Positions 1 through 4,173 of a DNA stretch of 5,576 nt are shown here, piece after piece. The translations under genes were made by a program, and so were the position numbers. Source of the DNA: Nitrospirota bacterium (GTDB lineage: Bacteria; NPL-UPA2; JAGMAN01); assembly GCA_030605915.1 (NCBI GenBank), contig JAUWHM010000043.1:1-5576 (forward strand). The letters run 5' to 3'. Below the pieces are notes generated by a model that saw only the letters and a program-made list of their open reading frames with translations, was not told the DNA's origin and did no database searches. Numbering within the stretch: the first letter of the stretch is position 1; each line of letters begins with the position of its first letter.

Positions 1-1127
1 ACATCGTCACCAAACAGATGTTCACCTTCCTGGACAGGAAGGGCAGAAGTATAACCTTAAGGCCGGAGGGGACGGCCCCGGTAGTCAGGGCTTATTTAGA
101 GCACAGCCTCCAGCGGGAAGGCTCATTGGTGAAGCTTTTCTATATCGGTCCATTTTTCCGTTCTGAGCGACCGCAGGCAGGAAGGGGAAGGCAATTTCAT
201 CAGATTGGGGCTGAAGCCATTGGCTCTTCTGACCCAGCCCTGGATGTTGAGTGCATTTCTGTGCTCCTCCACTTCTTCCGGGACTTAGAATTAGGGGAGA
301 TTGAGGTCCATCTGAATAGCGTTGGTTGCCGGCTGTGCCAGCCTAAATATAAGGAGGTTTTACTCCAGTATTTGAGAAGTAAACTCACCTCTTTGTGTTC
401 TGACTGTCGCGGAAGACTGGAACGAAATCCACTGCGGACTTTAGATTGTAAGCGGGAAGGGTGCCGCTCAATAACGGGAGAAGCTCCTGCTATCATCGAC
501 CATCTCTGTCCTTCCTGCTCGGAACATTTCAAGGAAGTTCAAGCTCATCTCAACGACCTTAAGATACCCTATCGCCTCAACCCCTATCTGGTGCGGGGAC
601 TGGATTATTATACCCGGACTGCCTTTGAGGTAACCCATCACAGCTTAGGAGCCCAGAATGCTCTTGCAGCTGGAGGGAGGTTCGATGAACTGGTAGAGGA
701 GATGGGAGGTCCCCCTACTCCCGCGGTTGGATTTGCCGCTGGTTTAGAGAGAATAATTTTAGCTAAGGGGGAAGAGTTAACCGCTCCTCCCCGAGAACTT
801 ATTATTTATTTAGCTCCTCAAGGTGCGCAAGCTCAGCGCCAGGCAGTTAAACTATTACATGAGCTGCGCAGCCGCGGAATAAGGAGTGAGATGGATTATG
901 AGAAGAGGAGTTTAAAGGGCCAACTGCGATTAGCTAATAGACTGAAAGCCAGATATGTAGCCATCATAGGCGAAAAGGAAGTTAGAGAAGAGATGGTTTC
1001 ACTTAAGGATATGACCTGCGGCGGGCAGGAAGAAATAGCTCTGAGTGATGTGGTGGGAGTAGTGGCTGAGAAGGAGGCTTCAGGTCTGGACACTGTTGGT
1101 TTAGAAAGACCACCAATCTTAGGGTAG
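1..1127 (+). CDS. hisS: Histidyl-tRNA synthetase, 5'-truncated by window edge
   Basis: Class II aminoacyl-tRNA synthetase that charges tRNA-His with histidine in the cytoplasm. The reading frame is open from base 3 (IVTKQ precedes the first Met at 18), so the true start lies upstream and roughly the first 50-60 residues, including most of motif 1, are missing. Numbering from the Met at 18, the visible signatures are TLRPEGTAPVVRAY (13-26), motif 2 FYIGPFFRSERP (41-52) with GRGRQFHQIGAEA (55-67), the HisRS-specific LVRGLDYYTRTAFEV (191-205) with its catalytic-type Arg193, and motif 3 GFAAGLERI (238-246). The anticodon-binding domain follows from about residue 260. The insertion domain (about 100-170) holds eight Cys in four pairs: 104/107, 127/130, 144/149 and 164/167. 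The last 20 or so residues (SGLDTVGLERPPILG) look like an extension beyond the usual end and follow an imperfect repeat shared with the aspS leader. aspS lies 31 nt downstream, probably in the same transcript. Identification is secure. Confidence 0.97.
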   Translation, partial: IVTKQMFTFLDRKGRSITLRPEGTAPVVRAYLEHSLQREGSLVKLFYIGPFFRSERPQAGRGRQFHQIGAEAIGSSDPALDVECISVLLHFFRDLELGEIEVHLNSVGCRLCQPKYKEVLLQYLRSKLTSLCSDCRGRLERNPLRTLDCKREGCRSITGEAPAIIDHLCPSCSEHFKEVQAHLNDLKIPYRLNPYLVRGLDYYTRTAFEVTHHSLGAQNALAAGGRFDELVEEMGGPPTPAVGFAAGLERIILAKGEELTAPPRELIIYLAPQGAQAQRQAVKLLHELRSRGIRSEMDYEKRSLKGQLRLANRLKARYVAIIGEKEVREEMVSLKDMTCGGQEEIALSDVVGVVAEKEASGLDTVGLERPPILG

Positions 1128-1159
1128 TAGGAGTAGTAATCGAGAAGGAGGTGCCAGGT
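1053..1159 (+). repeat. Imperfect 33-bp direct repeat spanning hisS end and aspS leader
   Basis: Copy 1 is 1053-1085, inside hisS; copy 2 is 1127-1159, from the last base of the hisS stop to the first base of the aspS start. They match at 25 of 33 positions with a 74-nt offset, and both contain GAGAAGGAGG. Copy 1 is read in the hisS frame as VVGVVAEKEASG. Copy 2, in a different frame, would read VVGVVIEKEVPG, so the resemblance holds at the protein level too. This suggests an old tandem duplication of the hisS 3' end together with the aspS ribosome site, but convergence around a purine-rich ribosome site is possible. Confidence 0.55.
1145..1153 (+). promoter_or_regulatory. Strong ribosome binding site fixing the TTG start of aspS
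   Basis: AAGGAGGTG is close to a full complement of the 16S rRNA 3' end. GGAGG (1147-1151) ends 7 nt before TTG at 1159. No ATG or GTG in the aspS frame lies at a suitable distance, and conserved AspRS N-terminal sequence (KRTHSCGEL) begins a few codons later, so the TTG start is well supported. Confidence 0.85.
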
Positions 1160-2928
1160 TGTTAGATAAGGTCCCGCTGAAGCGAACCCATAGCTGTGGT
1201 GAACTGAATAAGAAGCACTTAGGAAAGCAAGTAGTCCTCATGGGCTGGGTGAATGTTCGGCGGGACCATGGGGGGCTCATCTTTCTTGACTTACGGGATC
1301 GAGCCGGGATAACCCAGGTGGTATTCAATCCTGAAATAAGCCGGGAAACTCACCAAAAAGCCGCCCAGATAAGAAATGAATATGTAATTGCCGTTAGAGG
1401 TAAAGTAACGGAGAGACCGCCAGGAACGGTTAATCCCAATCTGTCTACTGGCCAGATAGAGGTGTTAGCAGAGGAACTTCGAATTCTGAATCAGGCAAAG
1501 GATCTTCCTTTCGAAATCTCTGATAACTTAGAATTGGGGGAGGAAATCAGATTGCGATATAGATACCTTGACCTGCGCCGGCCGGAGATGAGGAAAAAGC
1601 TTATTCTGAGACATCGCACAGCCAAAGCAGCGAGAGATTTTTTAGATAAAGAAGGTTTTTTGGAGATAGAGACTCCTTTCCTTACCAAGTCCACGCCGGA
1701 AGGGGCCAGGGACTATTTGATTCCCAGCCGAGTGAACCCGGGTAAATTCTATGCGCTTCCTCAGTCACCTCAACTGTTTAAACAACTCCTTATGGTAGCC
1801 GGGATGGAGAAATATTTCCAGATCGTTAAGTGCTTTCGTGACGAGGACCTGAGAGCAGACCGCCAGCCGGAACATACCCAGATAGACCTGGAGATGTCCT
1901 TTGTCGAGCCTGAGGATATATTTAGCCTGATAGAGAGTCTCATGGTTCACTTATTTAAATCCGTCCTGAATGTTGAGTTAAAAATTCCTTTCCCCCGCCT
2001 CAGCTATAGAGAAGCCCTAAAAACTTATGGCACTGATAAACCAGATATTAGGTTTGGCCTGGGGATAGTTGACATATCCGATTTGGCTTCCAGGACCAAT
2101 TTCAAGATATTCACCTCAGCCCTCCAGAAGGGCGGAAAGGTCCAGGGGATTAATGCTAAGGGCGGAGGGAAATTATCCAAAAGGGATATTGATGACTTAG
2201 AGAAATTGGCTATAAGCCATGGCGGCAAGGGAGTGGCCTGGTTTAAGGTCGCCGAAGGCGACATGGAGTCCCCTTTCAGAAAGTTCTTTAAAGAAGAAGA
2301 ACTGAAAGAACTCGCCAAGCGAATGGAAGGGGAGAGGGAAGATTTACTTCTCCTGGTAGCCGATAAGGATGAGGTAGTGACCGAAATTCTGGGCGAGCTA
2401 CGCTTGGAATTGGGCCGGAAACTTGGTTTAGCCGAAAAAGGTAAATATCAATTCCTGTGGGTCGTTGATTTTCCTCTACTGCAATTAGGTGATGAAGGAA
2501 GATGGGAGGCTGCCCATCACCCATTCTGTATGCCCTACGAAGAGGATATTCCCCTCTTGGAGAAGGAGCCTGGCCGGGTTAGGGCGAAGACCTATGATTT
2601 GGTTCTCAATGGTAGAGAATTAGGGACGGGAAGCATCAGGATTCATCTCAGACAGTTACAGGAGAGAATACTTAAGATTTTGGGAATAGCCACCGAGGAG
2701 ATGAATTCTAAGTTTGGTTTCTTCCTCCAGGCCCTCGACTATGGAGCTCCTCCCCATGGGGGAATTGCCCTTGGACTGGATAGACTGGTGACCGGCATGG
2801 GTGGCTGGGAAAGCATTCGAGAGGTAATCGCTTTCCCCAAGACCCAGAAGGCCATCTGCCCCCTCACCGAAAGCCCCTCCTCAGTTAATGCCAAGCAACT
2901 AAAGGAATTACATATTACCATTTCTTGA
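1159..2928 (+). CDS. aspS: Aspartyl-tRNA synthetase, bacterial type, likely non-discriminating
   Basis: Class II synthetase that activates aspartate and charges tRNA-Asp. At 589 residues it has the full length of bacterial AspRS. The order is: N-terminal OB-fold anticodon domain (about 7-110; GWVNVRRDHGGLIFLDLRDR at 29-48), catalytic core with the flipping-loop sequence TPEGARDYLIPSR (179-191), PQSPQLFKQLLM (201-212), motif 2 FRDEDLRADRQPEHTQID (226-243), the bacterial insertion (GAD) domain (about 290-420), and motif 3 GIALGLDRLV (535-544), then SIREVIAFPKTQ (552-563). The usual GGGSIR stretch reads GTGSIR here (Thr490), and the segment after motif 3 (TGMGGW) is a little unusual. His37 in the RRDHGG loop and Gly89 correspond, by family knowledge, to positions where non-discriminating enzymes differ from E. 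coli AspRS. The enzyme may therefore also aspartylate tRNA-Asn for GatCAB amidation; this is inference, as no gat gene is in view. Start is TTG behind AAGGAGGTG. It is probably co-transcribed with hisS. Confidence 0.97.
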   Translation: MLDKVPLKRTHSCGELNKKHLGKQVVLMGWVNVRRDHGGLIFLDLRDRAGITQVVFNPEISRETHQKAAQIRNEYVIAVRGKVTERPPGTVNPNLSTGQIEVLAEELRILNQAKDLPFEISDNLELGEEIRLRYRYLDLRRPEMRKKLILRHRTAKAARDFLDKEGFLEIETPFLTKSTPEGARDYLIPSRVNPGKFYALPQSPQLFKQLLMVAGMEKYFQIVKCFRDEDLRADRQPEHTQIDLEMSFVEPEDIFSLIESLMVHLFKSVLNVELKIPFPRLSYREALKTYGTDKPDIRFGLGIVDISDLASRTNFKIFTSALQKGGKVQGINAKGGGKLSKRDIDDLEKLAISHGGKGVAWFKVAEGDMESPFRKFFKEEELKELAKRMEGEREDLLLLVADKDEVVTEILGELRLELGRKLGLAEKGKYQFLWVVDFPLLQLGDEGRWEAAHHPFCMPYEEDIPLLEKEPGRVRAKTYDLVLNGRELGTGSIRIHLRQLQERILKILGIATEEMNSKFGFFLQALDYGAPPHGGIALGLDRLVTGMGGWESIREVIAFPKTQKAICPLTESPSSVNAKQLKELHITIS

Positions 2929-2953
2929 CAAAACAGCCGCACCGTGGTAAGAT
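2925..2953 (+). promoter_or_regulatory. Sigma-70-type promoter overlapping the aspS stop
   Basis: A consensus -35 TTGACA (2925-2930) overlaps the TGA stop of aspS (2926-2928). It is followed by an ideal 17-bp spacer and TAAGAT (2948-2953), which matches the -10 consensus at 4 of 6 positions. Transcription would start near 2960, leaving a leader of about 80 nt before the DUF433 gene at 3040. It fits either as the promoter of that gene or as an older promoter of whatever gene once began near 2984. There is no experimental support. Confidence 0.55.
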
Positions 2954-2983
2954 TACCTATGGTGAAGAAAAGGAGGAAGGGTA

Positions 2984-3025
2984 TTAAGAGACTTCCTTAA
3001 AGAAGTCAAAACGATATATGAAAGA
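2984..3025 (+). pseudogene. Possible 5' remnant of serine O-acetyltransferase (cysE)
   Basis: Read in the frame of 2984, this segment gives LRDFLKEVKTIYER, which resembles the conserved start of bacterial CysE proteins (typically LREDIKTIFERDPAA and similar). The likeness ends exactly after ER: the next codons read GGIGQC instead of the expected DPAA-type sequence, where the DUF433 ribosome site begins. An upstream GGAGG (2972-2976) lies 7 nt from the first codon, TTA, one base from a TTG start; this is the same spacing as aspS. The natural reading is a gene start cut off by the arrival of the DUF433 module, with the start codon since lost. The match is only 14 residues and recalled from family memory, so chance is a real alternative. 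It also contains a weak inverted repeat, GACTTC/GAAGTC (2990-3007). Confidence 0.33.
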
Positions 3026-3039
3026 GGAGGGATTGGTCA

Positions 3040-3354
3040 ATGTCGTTAGTTACAACTAAATACGAACACATTGCCGTTGATGAAAGCGGCGCGCCAATTA
3101 TTGCAGGTACCACTATGAAAGTGGTCGAGCTTGTGACTGAGACAAGGGCATATGGCTGGAGTGCAGAAGAACTTCATTTCCAGCACCCACATTTGACTTT
3201 GGGGCAAATCTATTCAGCCCTGGCATACTATTGGGATCATGCGGAGAAACTGGATCAGGACATTGAACACCGTTTGCAGCATATCGAACAGATGCATCAG
3301 GCAGCCGGTCCGTCACCGTTGATGGCTCGATTGAAAGCCAAGGGACTGCGGTGA
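3040..3354 (+). CDS. DUF433 domain antitoxin-like protein
   Basis: A 104-residue protein with the DUF433 fold: IIAGTTMKVVELV (20-32), then a helix-turn-helix-like segment with WSAEEL and the diagnostic HPHLTLGQIYSALAYYWDH (49-67), followed by a charged C-terminal helix and RLKAKGLR. DUF433 proteins are small, probably DNA-binding, VapB-like antitoxins usually encoded directly before a DUF5615 PIN-like toxin, and exactly that arrangement is seen: the stop TGA and the next ATG share one base. The ATG is 9 nt after GGAGG (3026-3030). If functional it would bind and neutralise its toxin and repress its own promoter (candidate at 2925-2953). Because the toxin gene is broken, it now appears to be an orphan. 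The more GC-rich codon choices (e.g. GGCGCGCCA) differ from the AT-richer genes downstream and fit horizontal acquisition. Confidence 0.85.
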   Translation: MSLVTTKYEHIAVDESGAPIIAGTTMKVVELVTETRAYGWSAEELHFQHPHLTLGQIYSALAYYWDHAEKLDQDIEHRLQHIEQMHQAAGPSPLMARLKAKGLR

Positions 3355-3577
3355 TGACAATTGCTCTTTATATGGATGCCAATGTTCCCAAGGCCATCAC
3401 AATGGGGTTTCGCCTAGGCGGAGGCGACGTCAAACGGAGGGTATTCCTTTTAGCGGTGTGATTTACGCCCATCCCCTGCGTGTTTCGATAGGTGCTTGTG
3501 TCCACGATTTAGAGCTTATCGCTAAAGCTGGAGGGCCTGAAGATTTGGCGAATCGAGTAGAGTTTTTGCCCCTTTGA
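3354..3577 (+). pseudogene. DUF5615 PIN-like toxin gene, internally deleted and frameshifted
   Basis: From ATG 3354 the frame reads MTIALYMDANVPKAITMG, the typical start of DUF5615 (Mut7-C/PIN-like) proteins, through GGGDV, then diverges and stops at 3459-3461. From about 3431 a second frame (positions 2 modulo 3) reads TEGIPFSGVIYAHPLRVSIG and on to LANRVEFLPL, a typical family C terminus, stopping at 3575-3577. The two halves sum to about 74 residues, against roughly 115 in the family as I recall it. About 40 middle residues, which in relatives include the QEDG and TRDDDLL segments with further active-site acids, are therefore missing. The frame change implies a deletion of 3n+1 bases. The early acidic residue (Asp8) remains, but no nuclease could be made. 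It overlaps the antitoxin stop by one base, as in a translationally coupled toxin-antitoxin pair. Identity of both halves is strong. Confidence 0.85.
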
Positions 3578-3596
3578 GATTTTTTTAGAAGGATAA

Positions 3597-3605
3597 TGGT
3601 ATTAT
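3597..3605 (+). promoter_or_regulatory. Candidate extended -10 promoter for the 3640 gene
   Basis: TGGTATTAT fits the extended -10 pattern TGnTATAAT with one mismatch. TTGAGA (3574-3579) could be a -35 only with a 20-bp spacer, which is too long, so activity would rest on the TG extension. It sits just after the toxin pseudogene and 35 nt before the next start codon. Weak evidence; A/T-rich leaders often contain such strings. Confidence 0.3.
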
Positions 3606-3612
3606 TTAAGGG

Positions 3613-3624
3613 TATTAGCTAATA
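3613..3624. promoter_or_regulatory. Perfect 12-bp palindrome, possible operator
   Basis: TATTAGCTAATA is its own reverse complement. It lies between the candidate -10 and the ribosome site AGGAGGT (3624-3630) of the next gene, about where transcription would begin, a usual place for a repressor site. A GGTATTA direct repeat (3598-3604 and 3611-3617) overlaps it. No regulator can be named. Confidence 0.3.
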
Positions 3625-3639
3625 GGAGGTCAAAGGAAA

Positions 3640-4173
3640 ATGAGGAAATATCGTAAATTGCTCTGGTTAGCATCTCCAATAGTGATCTTGGGAATTAGCC
3701 TCCTCATCATTCCCTCCCTCAGAAGCCAGCAGGGAGAGGGAAATCCTATTCCCTATCCACTTGAGGAAATATTCTCAGAAGAAGCAATACCGCCAGCAGA
3801 TGATATAAAGATAACTATAAAAGAAAAACTTCCACACACCATTAAACCAGAAAAAATTTACTCTGTAACTTGGCGAATAGAAGGGCTCAAAGAGGAACAA
3901 ATCATAGAAGAGACCAGCCTTCACTGGGCATATTTGTCCAACCTAGAGAATCGAGAAGAAATTGAAGATTATAAGAGTTATCCTTGCCAAGGACAGCTGT
4001 TTACTTGGAATCAAGATGAATATACAGATGAGATTTACCTTTGTCCTTCCGAGGTAATACCGCCAGCTATAATGTTAGTCATCCATGTTAGTGTCGATGG
4101 AAAAGAATATAGTTTGGGCCCTGTTCCTATAGATATTGTTTTGTCAGGGAGAGAGCAGGATGCCATACAGTAA
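3640..4173 (+). CDS. Membrane-anchored exported protein of unknown function
   Basis: A 177-residue protein I do not recognise. It has a basic N terminus (MRKYRK) and one hydrophobic segment at about residues 8-26, a signal anchor or uncleaved signal peptide, so the rest should lie outside the cytoplasmic membrane. After an acidic, Pro-rich linker (30-60), the remainder alternates polar and hydrophobic residues as in a beta-sandwich: a strand-like YSVTWRIEGL (74-83), then SLHWAYLS, and a closing VIHVSVDGKEYSLGPVPIDIV. Two cysteines, C116 and C135, could form a disulfide. IPPA occurs twice (50-53, 140-143), encoded by the same 12 bases AATACCGCCAGC (3786-3797, 4056-4067). ATG 3640 follows AGGAGGT (3624-3630) at 9 nt. 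Its end overlaps the next gene by 14 nt, so the two are probably translated together and may act together at the cell surface. Confidence 0.75.
   Translation: MRKYRKLLWLASPIVILGISLLIIPSLRSQQGEGNPIPYPLEEIFSEEAIPPADDIKITIKEKLPHTIKPEKIYSVTWRIEGLKEEQIIEETSLHWAYLSNLENREEIEDYKSYPCQGQLFTWNQDEYTDEIYLCPSEVIPPAIMLVIHVSVDGKEYSLGPVPIDIVLSGREQDAIQ

Larger units (their letters stand above)
2977..3617. repeat. 10-bp direct repeat bracketing the DUF433/DUF5615 locus
   Basis: AAGGGTATTA occurs exactly at 2977-2986 and at 3608-3617, on either side of the antitoxin gene and the broken toxin gene. It could be a target-site duplication or a recombination scar. No terminal inverted repeats or transposase are visible, and the left copy lies upstream of the putative cysE remnant, which complicates a simple insertion model. 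Chance occurrence between two AT-rich leaders is possible. Confidence 0.3.

Noticed and set aside
200..532. A 110-codon minus-strand open frame, and similar minus-strand frames across hisS, aspS and the DUF433 gene
   Set aside because: All are antisense to strongly conserved coding sequence and show no family resemblance; they are by-products of the real genes.
2959..3000. Short basic open frame MVKKRRKGIKRLP after the promoter
   Set aside because: Thirteen codons with no ribosome site of its own; its start falls at the predicted transcript start and it runs over the GGAGG that serves the next frame. Its Lys/Arg content comes from the purine-rich leader.
2990..3007. Inverted repeat GACTTC/GAAGTC in the leader of the DUF433 gene as a terminator or operator
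   Set aside because: Only 6 bp with a 6-nt loop, AT-rich, with no T-run; it is more simply explained by the codons of the possible cysE remnant.
3537..3586. Possible terminator: seven T residues (3580-3586) after the toxin pseudogene
   Set aside because: No GC-rich hairpin directly precedes the T-run; the only nearby complementary GGGC/GCCC strings are too far apart for an intrinsic terminator.
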